A stretch of DNA of 64,000 nucleotides from Streptomyces pyxinicus (GCF_024753135.1 NZ_JANUGP010000008.1:228068-292067); one strand, 5' to 3'. Positions 42,753 to 54,363 are shown, counted from the stretch's first letter. Translations and numbers: made by a program. The notes: a model not told the origin generated them from the letters alone.

Positions 42753-44248
42753 ACGTCCAGGTGTACCACTGTCACACCGTCGACCCCGGCGGCCCAGGAG
42801 GCGTCGCTCACCGCGCCGACACAGCGGACGTGCCCGCGCCGCCCCATGCCGGCCGCCGTCTCCAGCAGGGCCCGGCGCTGGAAGGGGTCCAGCGCCCGGT
42901 CGAAGCCGTCGGCGAGGACGGTGAGGCTGCGCAGCGCGTCCGGCACCTCGCCCGGGGCGTCCACGTCCAGCACGCCGGGCCCGGTCACCAGGACCAGGGT
43001 CAGGGCGAGGTAGCGCAGCTCGCCGTCGCCGAGCCGGGCCAGCTCGGTGCGGAAGCCGTCGCCGCGGTCCAGCAGGGCCCGTACCGTGCCGTCGGACATC
43101 GGCTCGGCGACCAGGTCCGTGACCGGGCCGGCGCAGCCCGCGCGCACCATGCCGACCAGCACACCGTGCCGGCGGGCGCACTCGGCGCGGGTGCGCCACA
43201 GGACGTCGGCGAGGTTGTCGCAGCCGGGCAGCAGCCGGCCGAAGCCCGTGGGCACGGGGGTGCGCATCCAGTCGGGGCGCGGGTCGCAGGGGAAGACGGA
43301 GCGCAGGGCGACGACCATCTGCTCGGCCGCGGCCAGCACCCGCCGCTGCCCGTCGGTGCGGCCGGCCACGCGCAGCGGCAGCAGCGCGGTGCCGAGGCGG
43401 TCGTCGGGCAGCGGGGCGCGGGTCACCGACGCGGAGCCCGCGGTGTGCCAGGCCGCCTGCACGGTGCGGCGGGCCGGGTCGCGCAGTGCGGTCTCCAGCA
43501 GGACGACGCCGGCGGCGGTGAGCCGCTCGCCCACGATCCGCAGGGCGGGCTCGGCCTGCACGGCGAGATCGAGCCGGACCGGGCCCTCGGTGCCGTCGGC
43601 CGTGCAGCCGATGCGGAAGCCCCGGCGGCCCTCCGCGTCCGGGCGGGCCCGGTCCGGCACACAGGCGCCCGGCTCCGGGAACGCCTCCCCCAGCGACGCG
43701 CCCCCACCGAGCCGCGCCAGCGCCTCGAACGCCGCCAGCGCCGTCGTCTTCCCGGCCCCGCTGCGCCCCGCGAACAACGTCACCGGACCGAGCGGAAACC
43801 CGGCCCGCCGGTGCCCCGCGAACGCCGACAACCGCAACTCGGTGACCCGGGCCCGCACATCGACGCGGCGACGCCCCTGCGGGGGGACGGTGACATCGGG
43901 GGCGTCGTCCGGCGGAGGGCCGGGGTCCCCGGTGAGGCCGCTGGAGACCGGAGCCCCAGCGGAAGCCCCGGCCCTGCGCGAGGCCGCCGGCCCGGCGGAG
44001 ACCGAAGCACCGCCGGAGACCGCCGTCTCACCCGCAGCCACCGCCTCCCCCGAGGCCGCTGCGCGCAGGGCGGTCACGGTGCCCTCGGAAGCGTCTCCCG
44101 ACGGGCACCGCACCGGGACGGCGGGCACTCCCGAGCAGACAGGGGCGACGGAAGCACCAGGGACAGCGGAAACGACGGGAACGGCGGAACCGGCGGCGTC
44201 GCTCGCCTCGTCCGCCGCACTCCCCGTGGTCACGGAAGGCACGGCCAT
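42749..44248 (-). CDS. AAA/ABC-type P-loop ATPase with long disordered N terminus
   Basis: 499 residues. Residues 1 to about 125 are a low-complexity Ala/Val/Ser/Pro stretch with no motif. The core starts near RVTELRLSAFAGHRRAG and has Walker A GRSGAGKTT (161-169), a signature-like LARLGDGELRYLALTL, and a Walker-B-like VLADGFDRAL. This is the SMC/RecF-like AAA layout. The true start may lie much further downstream (for example GTG 43858), because the N-terminal part may not be translated. It is coupled to the MazG-like gene; joint action in nucleotide or DNA quality control is inference. Confidence 0.72.
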   Translation of the reverse strand: MAVPSVTTGSAADEASDAAGSAVPVVSAVPGASVAPVCSGVPAVPVRCPSGDASEGTVTALRAAASGEAVAAGETAVSGGASVSAGPAASRRAGASAGAPVSSGLTGDPGPPPDDAPDVTVPPQGRRRVDVRARVTELRLSAFAGHRRAGFPLGPVTLFAGRSGAGKTTALAAFEALARLGGGASLGEAFPEPGACVPDRARPDAEGRRGFRIGCTADGTEGPVRLDLAVQAEPALRIVGERLTAAGVVLLETALRDPARRTVQAAWHTAGSASVTRAPLPDDRLGTALLPLRVAGRTDGQRRVLAAAEQMVVALRSVFPCDPRPDWMRTPVPTGFGRLLPGCDNLADVLWRTRAECARRHGVLVGMVRAGCAGPVTDLVAEPMSDGTVRALLDRGDGFRTELARLGDGELRYLALTLVLVTGPGVLDVDAPGEVPDALRSLTVLADGFDRALDPFQRRALLETAAGMGRRGHVRCVGAVSDASWAAGVDGVTVVHLDV

Positions 44249-44350
44249 ATGCGGACCGTAGGCCTCCGCCCCCGTGCCGAACCGTTCAGTCGCCCGGCGC
44301 TTCCTACGAACGAGGGACGAACCGGACAGGAGCCGGTACGAGGGTCACCG

Positions 44351-44440
44351 GAGACAGCCGAGGCAGCCGAGACAGCCGAGACAGCCGAGACAGCCGAGGC
44401 AGCCGGGGTGACCGGGGCAGCCGAGGTGACCGGGGCGGCC
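44351..44440. repeat. 9-bp tandem repeat array (GAGRCAGCC)n
   Basis: About ten tandem copies of a 9-mer (GAGACAGCC/GAGGCAGCC drifting to GGGGTGACC and GGGGCAGCC), lying just after the SepF-like stop and before the ATPase gene start. It reads as non-coding. Confidence 0.8.
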
Positions 44441-44446
44441 GGGGGC

Positions 44447-44836
44447 TCAGCCCTCCGACACGCCCACTCCCTCCATCAGCCCGCTGACCTCCGTGCCGGG
44501 CGGGGTCAGGAGGAACACGTTGCGGTCCACCCGGTGCATCCCGCTGGCCAGTCCGAACACCACGCCCGTGCTGAAGTCGAGGACGCGCTTGGCGACGTCC
44601 CCCTCCGCGCTGGAGAGGTCGAGCAGCACCGGCACTCCGGCCATCAGCGTCTCGGCGACTTCTCTGGCGTCCGCGAAGACGTTGACGCGCAGGACCACGA
44701 ACCGGCGGCGCGTCTCGGTCTCGGCGTCGGGCAGCGAGCGGTGGCTCACCGCGGAGGGCCAGGCGTCCCGGCCCCGCAGTGGCACGACCTGGGCGAGCCC
44801 TTCCCACTGTTCATCGGTGACGTCGTAACGGCTCAC
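44447..44836 (-). CDS. SepF-like cell-division protein (orphan paralogue)
   Basis: 129 residues dominated by the SepF domain: FVVLRVNVFADAREVAETLM, VPVLLDLSSAEGDVAKRVLDF, GVVFGLASGMHRVDRNVFLLTP. SepF tethers and organises FtsZ at septa. This copy is away from ftsZ/ylmD, lacks the N-terminal membrane-binding amphipathic helix and has a very short linker, so it is one of the extra Streptomyces SepF-like proteins. GTG 44836 follows GGGGGGAG; a longer ATG (44881) lacks spacing. Confidence 0.85.
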   Translation of the reverse strand: MSRYDVTDEQWEGLAQVVPLRGRDAWPSAVSHRSLPDAETETRRRFVVLRVNVFADAREVAETLMAGVPVLLDLSSAEGDVAKRVLDFSTGVVFGLASGMHRVDRNVFLLTPPGTEVSGLMEGVGVSEG

Positions 44837-45062
44837 CGGCTCCCCCCGACCTGACTCGCACTCATTTCCTGCACTGGGCAATTCTTACTCCAAGTCACCC
44901 GTTCGGCCCAACAACGACACGGTGTGCGACCGCTGCGAGGAGGCGCGCTCCCGTCCGGAGTCGGGTGACATATACGATTGCGCCCGCTTCTTACCCCTCT
45001 CACACCGGACTCTTCACGTGCCGCGACTCCCCGCTCACCGGCCACCACTAGCGTCCGGTCCC

Positions 45063-46841
45063 GTGCACTTGGCAGAGACACAGCAGGTGACACCCGGCGG
45101 GCGGACACGGTCGGCGGTGTCCGCCACTCCGGGAGCCGGCGCGAAGGACGCGCCGGGACCCGCGCAGTGGCACCGCGTGCTGACGCTGCTCGCCGACGTG
45201 AGCCTGTTCATCGGCACCCGCACGGTGTGGACGCAGGCGGCCACGCACCGGTTGCTCCTCGCCGGTGTCATCTCCGTCTGCTACGCCGCGATCCTGGTGA
45301 CCGGCGTCCTCGCGCTCACGGTCCGCCGGGCGCGCTCGCTGGCCCGCCTGGACCTCGTGGTGCTGGCCACCGCGGTCACCCTGGTGCTGTGCGCCTGGGC
45401 GCTGAACCACGGCGGCGGCGACGAGGCGGCCCTGACCACGCAGGCGGCGCGCCAACTGGCCGACGGACACCCGGTGTACGGGCAGCCGTGGCCGTGGCTG
45501 TTCCACGGCAAGGGCATCGCCCTGACGCCGACGATAGACGGCGGGTACGACTTCACGTACGGCTATCCGCCGCTGGCCCCGCTGCTCACCGTGCCGTTCC
45601 TGTGGCTCGGCCGCGGCGGCGCCCCGGCGACGGCGGCGGCGACGGCCGCGCTGGTCGTGGGCGCCGTGGCGCTGTGGCGGCTGCTGCCGGCGCCGTGGCG
45701 GCCCGCGGCGACGATGGTCTGCCTGGGCTTCGGCTTCCTGCCGATGTACGCCCGGCAGGGCTACCCGGCGATCATCGGCATGGTCCTGCTGCTGCCGGTG
45801 GTGGTGTGCTGGCCCCGGCTCGGGGCGCGGGGCCGGCTGGGCGCGGCCGGGGTGGCGCGGGCCGCGTGCCTGGGGGCGGCGTGCGCGGCGCAGCAACTGC
45901 CGTGGTTCGTCGCGCCGTTCCTGCTGGCCGGCGTCTACGCCGTACGCCGCGGGGAGCTGGGCGCGCGGGGTGCGCGGCGGGTGCTGGGACGGATCGCCGG
46001 GGTCGCGGTGCTGACCTGGCTGCTGATCAACACCTACTTCGCCGTGAGCGCGCCCGGGGCCTGGGTACGGGGTATCGCGCTGCCGTTGACGCAGGGCGCG
46101 ACCCTGCACGGTCAGGGTCTGATGGGCGTCTCGCTGTACTTCACGCACGGCAGCGACCGGCTGGACTGGTACGGGCACGCCAGCGTGCTGCTGGCCGCGG
46201 CGCTGCTGGCGTCGTTCACGCTGTTCGTGCGGCGGCTCGGCCCGGCGGCGACCGTGCTGCCCTGGTGCGCCTTCTTCGTGGCGACGCGCTCCCAGGACGG
46301 CTACTTCCTGATGATGACCCCGCTGTGGCTGGCGGCGGCGGTGACGGTGCCGCTCGCGGAGTTCACGCACGCGTGGCAGCCGCGCCCCCGGTGGCTCGCC
46401 GGTCCGCGCCGCCGCCCCGCGCTCGCGGCGGCCGTCGTCCTGCTGCTGGCGCCCGCGCTGGTGAGCGCGGCGCTGGCGGTGACGGGACGGCCGCCGCTGC
46501 GGATGGACGTCACGGGGGTGCGGCACGGTCCGGCGCGGGTACTGACCGCGTTGACGCTGCGGGTGTCGAACACCGGCTCCACGGCGCTGGTCCCGCACTA
46601 CATGCTGACGTCCGGGCAGGGCATGAGCCGGTACTGGTCGCTGGTGCGCGGCCCGGCCACGCTGCGCGCGCACGAGACGGCGACCGTGGAGCTGCGGCCG
46701 CCGTCCGGCCGGTACGCGCTGCCCGCCGCGCCGGACGCCCGGTTCCGGCTGCGTGCCTTCACCGGCGATCCGCAGACGCTGTCCACGCGGGAGCTGCGGC
46801 GCGGTCTGCTGGCGGGCCGGGTCAGGCCGCCGCGCGGGTGA
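45063..46841 (+). CDS. Polytopic membrane protein, GT-C-like
   Basis: About 592 residues with 10-12 TM helices. The loop after the second or third TM carries HGGGDEAALTTQAARQLADG and PVYGQPWPW, then YDFTYGYPPLAPLL, reminiscent of GT-C polyprenyl-phosphate mannosyltransferases. A soluble C-terminal beta domain (LTLRVSNTGSTALVP) is extracytoplasmic. I cannot identify the exact family. GTG 45063 is only 7 nt after a TAGCGT -10-like hexamer, so the mRNA may be leaderless. The end overlaps the convergent YceI gene by 20 bp. Confidence 0.72.
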   Translation: MHLAETQQVTPGGRTRSAVSATPGAGAKDAPGPAQWHRVLTLLADVSLFIGTRTVWTQAATHRLLLAGVISVCYAAILVTGVLALTVRRARSLARLDLVVLATAVTLVLCAWALNHGGGDEAALTTQAARQLADGHPVYGQPWPWLFHGKGIALTPTIDGGYDFTYGYPPLAPLLTVPFLWLGRGGAPATAAATAALVVGAVALWRLLPAPWRPAATMVCLGFGFLPMYARQGYPAIIGMVLLLPVVVCWPRLGARGRLGAAGVARAACLGAACAAQQLPWFVAPFLLAGVYAVRRGELGARGARRVLGRIAGVAVLTWLLINTYFAVSAPGAWVRGIALPLTQGATLHGQGLMGVSLYFTHGSDRLDWYGHASVLLAAALLASFTLFVRRLGPAATVLPWCAFFVATRSQDGYFLMMTPLWLAAAVTVPLAEFTHAWQPRPRWLAGPRRRPALAAAVVLLLAPALVSAALAVTGRPPLRMDVTGVRHGPARVLTALTLRVSNTGSTALVPHYMLTSGQGMSRYWSLVRGPATLRAHETATVELRPPSGRYALPAAPDARFRLRAFTGDPQTLSTRELRRGLLAGRVRPPRG

Positions 46842-47361
46842 AGCGGAGCGCGGCGGTGACGGTGGTCAGGCCGCGCATCATGCCGAGTTGGTTCCAGCTG
46901 ACGCCGAACCGGTCGCGGTCCACGGTGAACTCGGTCTCCAGGGTGAGCGCCCCGGGCGTCGCGGCGGCGAGGCGGGCGGTGAGCGTCAGCGGCTGCTCCA
47001 CGCCGTGCACGGTGAGCCGGCCGGTGACACGGACGCTGCTGCCGTCGCTGCCGCCGTCGCCGTCGCCGTCGAGGAGTTCGGCGCCGGTCGCGGTGTAGGT
47101 GATCTCGGGGTGGGCGCCGGCGTCCAGGAGGTCGGCGGAGCGCAGGTGTGCGTCCCGTTTGGCGTTGCCGGTGTCCAGGGAGGCCGTCTCCAGCGTGACG
47201 GTGCCGGCGGCCGAGCCGTCGGGCCGCACCTCGCCCCGGCCGGTGACGGCGGTGAACGTGCCCTTGACGGCGACCAGGCCCCAGAACGTCCGGTGCCGCA
47301 GCCGCACGGCGGACGCGGTCGGGTCGAGCTGCCAGAGGCCTGTCTCCACTGCGACGGTCAT
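46822..47361 (-). CDS. YceI-family protein
   Basis: A 179-residue lipocalin-like beta-barrel that in characterised homologues binds isoprenoid lipids. GLWQLDPTASAVRLRHRTFWG, the GTVTLETASLDTGN strand and the DRDRFGVSWNQ end are typical. No signal peptide, as in many actinobacterial YceI. Divergent from a MarR gene; both promoters contain CAAATTTG-type palindromes, so MarR control is likely. Confidence 0.9.
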   Translation of the reverse strand: MTVAVETGLWQLDPTASAVRLRHRTFWGLVAVKGTFTAVTGRGEVRPDGSAAGTVTLETASLDTGNAKRDAHLRSADLLDAGAHPEITYTATGAELLDGDGDGGSDGSSVRVTGRLTVHGVEQPLTLTARLAAATPGALTLETEFTVDRDRFGVSWNQLGMMRGLTTVTAALRFTRAAA

Positions 47362-47381
47362 GGCCGTTCGTTCCGCATTGG

Positions 47382-47426
47382 TTCAAATTTGGATGACATC
47401 ACGCTAGCCCACTATCCAAATTTGGA
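47382..47426. promoter_or_regulatory. Twin MarR operators in the YceI/MarR divergent promoter
   Basis: TTCAAATTTGGA (47382-47393) and TCCAAATTTGGA (47415-47426) share the CAAATTTG core. Their centres are 33 bp apart, three helical turns, so two dimers would bind the same DNA face. The second copy adjoins the MarR start. Confidence 0.7.
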
Positions 47427-47446
47427 CAACGGGTAGACTCGATGCC

Positions 47447-47959
47447 ATGGCCGCCCGCGACGCACACCCCGCCGACCAGCCCGCTTGTCCCGGCGGGGCC
47501 GACGGGACCGGCGGCGGGCTGCTGCCCGGGGAGCTGCGGGCCTGGATGCTCCTGCTCGCCGCGACGGGCGCGGTGGAGCAGCGCCTCAGGTCGGTCGTGA
47601 AGGAGAGCCTCGACGTCTCGCACGACGAGTTCCTGATCCTGTGTCTGCTGGCCGAACAGCCGCCCGGCGGGCTGCGCATGACCCGGATCGCCGACCTGCT
47701 GGGCCGCCCCAAGACCCGGCTCACCTACCAGGTCGCCTGCCTCCAGCGGGCCGGCCTGGTCGAGCGGGCGTCCGTGTGCGGTGACCGGCGCGGTGTCGAG
47801 GTCGCCCTCACCGACAAGGCGCGGCGGCGGCTGCGCGAGGCGTCCGGCGCGCTGGCGGAGACGGTCCGCGAGGCACTCGCCCGGGTCGTCGGCCCCGAGC
47901 AGCGCGAGGCGCTGTGCGCCCTGGTGCCGGATCTGGGCGACACGCCGAGCGGGCCGTAG
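47447..47959 (+). CDS. MarR-family repressor
   Basis: 170 residues. Winged helix in about residues 55-125: LDVSHDEFLILCLLAEQP, RIADLLGRPKTRLTYQVACL and the wing RASVCGDRRGVEVALT. A Cys in the wing (ASVCGD) and another in LILCLL could give redox sensing, which is speculation. Divergent from YceI. TAGACT lies 9 nt before the ATG, suggesting little or no 5' UTR. A strong hairpin follows the stop. Confidence 0.9.
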   Translation: MAARDAHPADQPACPGGADGTGGGLLPGELRAWMLLLAATGAVEQRLRSVVKESLDVSHDEFLILCLLAEQPPGGLRMTRIADLLGRPKTRLTYQVACLQRAGLVERASVCGDRRGVEVALTDKARRRLREASGALAETVREALARVVGPEQREALCALVPDLGDTPSGP

Positions 47960-47965
47960 CGGGAC

Positions 47966-47986
47966 GGCGCCCGGGCCCCGGGCGCC
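47966..47986 (+). terminator. Hairpin terminator of the MarR gene
   Basis: GGCGCCCGGG (47966-47975) and CCCGGGCGCC (47977-47986), a 10-bp perfect inverted repeat starting 7 nt after the stop. Confidence 0.7.
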
Positions 47987-48075
47987 GGGAGAGGCGCCCG
48001 TCACCACCGCAAGAGGAGAAAGCTCACAGTCCGTGTTGGGCCCCGGTGCGCGCGGCCTGCCCTAGCATCCGGACC

Positions 48076-49874
48076 ATGACGGTCCTGCCTGACGACGGGC
48101 TCTCTCTGGCCGCCGAGTTCCCTGACGCGACACACGAGCAGTGGCAACGCCTGGTGGAGGGTGTGCTGCGCAAGTCGGGCAAGGAAGTCTCGGGCGCGGC
48201 AGCGGAGGACGCCCTGTCCACGACGCTGGAGGACGGGCTGCGCACCCGTCCCCTGTACACCGCGCGCGACGCCGCCTCCGACCCCGGGCTGCCCGGCTTC
48301 GCCCCCTACCTGCGGGGCGGCCGTGCCGAGGGCAACACCGCGGGCGGCTGGGACGTACGGCAGCGGCACACGGCCCTCGCGGAGCACGCGCCCCTGGCCG
48401 ACCTGGAGAACGGCGGCACCTCCCTGTGGCTGGTGCTCGGCGAGGGCGGCATCCCGCTGGACGGCCTGGACCGGGCCCTGGAGGGCGTGTACCTGGACCT
48501 GGCGCCGGTCGTCCTGGACGCCGGCCGGGACACCGGGCGGGCCGCCGAGGCGCTGCTGCGCCGGTACGCGGACAGCGGTGTCGAACCGGCGGCGGCCCGC
48601 GGCAACCTGGGCGGCGACCCGCTCGGCCACGAGGCCCGCACCGGCACCGCCCTGGACTTCGCGCCGTACGCCGAACTCGCCGCCCGGTGCGCGCGGACGT
48701 ACCCGGGGCTGCGCGCGCTGACCGTGGACGCGCTGCCCTACCACGAGGCCGGCGGCTCGGCCGCGCAGGAACTGGGCGCCTCGCTGGCCACCGGCGTCGC
48801 CTATCTGCGGGAGCTGACCGAGGCCGGCCTCGGCGTCGAACAGGCCGCGGGACAACTGGAGTTCCGGTACGCGGCCACCGCCGACCAGTTCCTGACCATC
48901 GCCAAGCTGCGCGCCGCCCGGCGGCTGTGGGCCCGGGTCGCCGAGGTCTGCGGCGCGCCCGGCGCCCAGACGCAGCACGTGGTCACCTCGCCGGTGATGA
49001 TGAGCCGCCGCGACCCGTGGGTGAACATGCTGCGCACCACGGTCGCCACCCTCGCGGCCGGGGTCGGCGGCGCCGACTCCGTCACGGTGCTGCCCTTCGA
49101 CCACGCGCTCGGCCTGCCCGACGCGTTCGCCCGCCGCATCGCCCGCAACACCTCCACGATCCTCATCGAGGAGTCCCACCTGGCCCGGGTGATCGACCCG
49201 GCCGGCGGCTCCTGGTACGTCGAGACGCTCACCGCCGAACTCGCCGAGGCGGCCTGGGCGTTCTTCCGGTCCGTCGAGCGCGACGGCGGCCAGGCGGCCG
49301 TGCTGCGCTCCGGCCGGCTGCGCACCGACCTGGCGACGACCTGGGCGGAGCGCTCCAAGAGGCTCGCCAAGCGCCGCGAACCCGTCACCGGGGTCAGCGA
49401 GTTCCCGCTGCTCGCCGAGAAGCCGGTCGAGCGCGCGCCCGCGCCCGAGCCGCCGTCGGGCGGACTGCCCCGGGTGCGCCGGGACGAGGCGTACGAGGAG
49501 CTGCGCGCCCGCTCCGACGCCCATCTCGCGGCCACCGGCGCCCGGCCCCGGATCTTCCTGGCCACCCTCGGCCCGGCCGCCGCGCACACCGCGCGCGCCA
49601 CCTTCGCGGCCAACCTCTTCCAGGCGGGCGGCATCGAACCGGTCACCGGCGGCACCTTCGAGGACAGCGGCGCCACCGAGGCGGTGCTCTGTTCCAGCGA
49701 CGCGCTCTACGCCGAACAGGCCGAGCAGGCCGCCGAGTCGCTGCGCGCGGCCGGCGCCCGGCACGTGTTCCTGGCCGGCCGGGGCGAGTACGCCGGCGTC
49801 GACTCGTCCGTCTTCGCGGGCTGCGACGCCGTCGCCGTGCTGTCCGCGACCCTCGACCGCATGGGAGTGTCCTG

Positions 49875-49875
<1 letters not shown>
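48076..49875 (+). CDS. mutA: Methylmalonyl-CoA mutase small subunit
   Basis: 599 residues. TIM-barrel mutase domain ([24 protein letters not shown] at start; [26 protein letters not shown] mid) followed by a degenerate B12-like domain without DxHxxG, as expected for the non-catalytic subunit. It pairs with MutB to interconvert methylmalonyl-CoA and succinyl-CoA, feeding or draining propionyl-CoA for polyketides. ATG 48076 lies 9 nt after TAGCAT, a possible -10, so transcription may be leaderless. Overlaps mutB by one base (TGATG). Confidence 0.93.
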
Positions 49876-52049
<2,174 letters not shown>

Positions 52050-52055
52050 GCCCCG

Positions 52056-53045
52056 ATGGCCGCGATCGATCTCGACACGTATGTGAAGGGCGTCCTCGAC
52101 GGCAAGCGGGCGCTGGTGGCGCGCGCCATCACGCTGGTCGAGTCCACCCGGCCCGCGCACCGGTCGCTGGCGCAGCAGCTGCTCACCGAGCTGCTGCCGC
52201 ACAGCGGCCGGGCCCGGCGGATCGGCGTCAGCGGGGTGCCGGGCGTGGGCAAGTCGACGTTCATCGACGCCTTCGGCACCCGGCTGACCGCGCTCGGCCA
52301 CCGGGTCGCGGTCCTCGCCGTGGACCCGTCCTCCACCCGCACGGGCGGCTCCATCCTCGGCGACAAGACGCGGATGGAACGCCTCGCCGTCGACCCGGCC
52401 GCCTTCGTGCGGCCCTCCCCCAGCGCGGGCACGCTCGGCGGGGTCGCGAAGGCCACCCGCGAGTCGATGGTCGTGATGGAGGCGGCGGGCTACGACGTGA
52501 TCCTGGTGGAGACCGTCGGCGTCGGCCAGTCGGAGACCGCCGTAGCGAACATGGTCGACAGCTTCCTGCTGCTCACCCTCGCCCGCACCGGCGACCAGTT
52601 GCAGGGCATCAAGAAGGGCGTCCTGGAACTCGCGGACGTCATCGCCGTCAACAAGGCGGACGGCCCGCACGAGCGCGACGCGCGGGCGGCGGCCCGGGAA
52701 CTGGCGGGCGCGCTGCGGCTGATGCACGGCAAGGACGCGTTCTGGACTCCCCCGGTGCTGCACTGCAGCGCCCGCGAGTCGACCGGCCTCGACACCGTCT
52801 GGGAACGCCTCGAACAGCACCGCGCCCTGCTGGACTCCACCGGACGCCTGGCCGCCAAACGCCGGGACCAGCAGGTCGACTGGACCTGGGCGATGGTCCG
52901 CGACGAACTCCTCGGCCGCCTGCACGCCGACCCGGCGGTCCGCCGGGCCGCCCCCGGCCTGGAACAGCAGGTCCGCGAGGGCCGCCTGACGGCGACCCTG
53001 GCGGCGGAACGCATCCTGAAGACGTTCGAGGACGGCGGAGCCTAG
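52056..53045 (+). CDS. meaB: MeaB/ArgK G-protein chaperone of methylmalonyl-CoA mutase
   Basis: A 329-residue G3E GTPase. Walker A GVPGVGKST (about residues 62-70), base-specific region with VDPSSTRTGGSILGDKTRM, switch ETVGVGQSE, and NKADG as the NKxD element. It gates cofactor loading and protects the mutase. ATG 52056 lies 6 nt past the mutB stop. Confidence 0.93.
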   Translation: MAAIDLDTYVKGVLDGKRALVARAITLVESTRPAHRSLAQQLLTELLPHSGRARRIGVSGVPGVGKSTFIDAFGTRLTALGHRVAVLAVDPSSTRTGGSILGDKTRMERLAVDPAAFVRPSPSAGTLGGVAKATRESMVVMEAAGYDVILVETVGVGQSETAVANMVDSFLLLTLARTGDQLQGIKKGVLELADVIAVNKADGPHERDARAAARELAGALRLMHGKDAFWTPPVLHCSARESTGLDTVWERLEQHRALLDSTGRLAAKRRDQQVDWTWAMVRDELLGRLHADPAVRRAAPGLEQQVREGRLTATLAAERILKTFEDGGA

Positions 53046-53060
53046 GCGCCCTTCGCGCCG

Positions 53061-53569
53061 TCACGGGGCTCCCGGCCGGAGCCTGCGGAGTGCGAGCGCG
53101 CACGGCGTCGCGGAGCAGACGGCGGGCCGGCGACAGGAGCCCGGGCAGACGGCCCGCCAAGACGACGGCGCCCGCACGGACGGCCCGCGACAGCAGCGGG
53201 CGACTACGCGGGCGGCCGGCTTCGCGGCGTCAGCCGCGCGCTCCGGGACTCCCGGCCGGAGACTACGGAGCGAGGGCGCGCACGGCGTCGCGGAGCAGAC
53301 GGCGGGCCGACGACAGGGGCCCGGGCAGACGGCCCGCCAAGACGACGGCGCCCGCACGGACGGCCCGCGACAGCAGCGGGCGACTACGCGGGCGGCCGGC
53401 TTCGCGGCGTCAGCCGCGCGCTCCGGGACTCCCGGCCGGAGACTACGGAGCGAGGGCGCGCACGGCGTCGCCGACGACAGGGGCCTGGGCAGACGTTCCG
53501 CCGAGGCGGCGGCGCCTGAGCAGACGGCCCGCGGCGGCGGCGGTGCGGCTACGCGGGCGGCCCGCCGCC
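53061..53569. repeat. 180-bp tandem repeat, three copies, between meaB and the GAF-ANTAR gene
   Basis: Period is exactly 180 bp: CCCGGCCGGA begins at 53071, 53251 and 53431. Copies 1 and 2 differ at only a few bases over most of the unit (53161-53220 and 53341-53400 are identical). Copy 3 is shortened by an internal deletion and runs into the 3' end of the GAF-ANTAR gene; the CTACGCGGGCGGCC that includes that gene's stop is also present in the other copies. No Shine-Dalgarno or plausible protein. Confidence 0.9.
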
Positions 53570-54241
53570 CTCGCAGACCCGGCGGGCCACCTCGCGGAGC
53601 TTGACGTTGTGTTCCTGGGAGTAGCGGCGCAGCACGCCGAAGGCCTGGTCCTCGGTGAGGCCGTGGGTGCCCATGAGGATGCCCATGGCCTCGCCGATGA
53701 CGTGCCGGGTGGCGACCGCCTGCTCCATCTGGGCGTGGGTGCGGGCGGCGGAGAAGGCGACCGCCGCGTGCGAGGCGAGCAGCCAGCCGGCGGTCTCGCT
53801 CGCCTCGTCGAAGGCGCCCGGGTGCCGGGAGTACAGGTCGAGCGCACCCAGGTCCTCACCCTCGGTGTACAGCAGGAAGCCCATCATGCTGCCGATGCCC
53901 AGCTCCCGGGCCCGGGAGACATAGGCGGGCCAGCGCGGGTGGTCCGCCCGGAAGTCGGTGATCCGGAAGACCCGCTCGCCGCCCTGGACGCGCGCGGCGT
54001 CGTAGCACGGGCCCTGCCGCAGGCGTTCCTGCAACCGGTCGCTGTCGATCACGAGCCGCTCGGTCGGCGCGAGGGTCTGGGCGCCCTTGGCGTCCAGGAG
54101 GAGGATCCCGGCCGCGTCACAGCCCGGAACGAGCCGGGTCGCGCAGTCCGTGATCCGTTCCAGGGTGGCGCCCACCGAGTCCTGGGCCAGCAGGCCCCGT
54201 GCCAGGTCCGCCATCTGCTCGGCGAACGTCCGCCAGTCCAT
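53549..54241 (-). CDS. GAF-ANTAR domain protein
   Basis: 230 residues. The GAF sensor spans about 20-160 (DCATRLVPGCDAAGILLLD, GPCYDAARVQGGERVFRITD). The C-terminal ANTAR RNA-binding domain spans about 165-225 (VIGEAMGILMGTHGLTEDQA, LRRYSQEHNVKLREVAR). Such proteins act as ligand-controlled antiterminators. ATG 54241 follows AAGGAG. The 3' end is duplicated in the neighbouring 180-bp repeat. Confidence 0.9.
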   Translation of the reverse strand: MDWRTFAEQMADLARGLLAQDSVGATLERITDCATRLVPGCDAAGILLLDAKGAQTLAPTERLVIDSDRLQERLRQGPCYDAARVQGGERVFRITDFRADHPRWPAYVSRARELGIGSMMGFLLYTEGEDLGALDLYSRHPGAFDEASETAGWLLASHAAVAFSAARTHAQMEQAVATRHVIGEAMGILMGTHGLTEDQAFGVLRRYSQEHNVKLREVARRVCEGGGPPA

Positions 54242-54363
54242 CCCGCTCCTTCCGCCCCGCTCCCTCCGTTCCGCCCACGATCGCATCCCGGCGGAGCATC
54301 CGGCGCGGTGACGGGGCGGAAGGCCCCCGTACGGCCGGTGGGAGCGGGGCCGTCAGGGCCGGG

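Noticed and set aside
53061..53569. Repeat protein encoded by the 180-bp units
   Set aside because: 180 is a multiple of three so frames stay open on both strands, but there is no start signal and the translations are Arg/Ala/Pro-rich noise.
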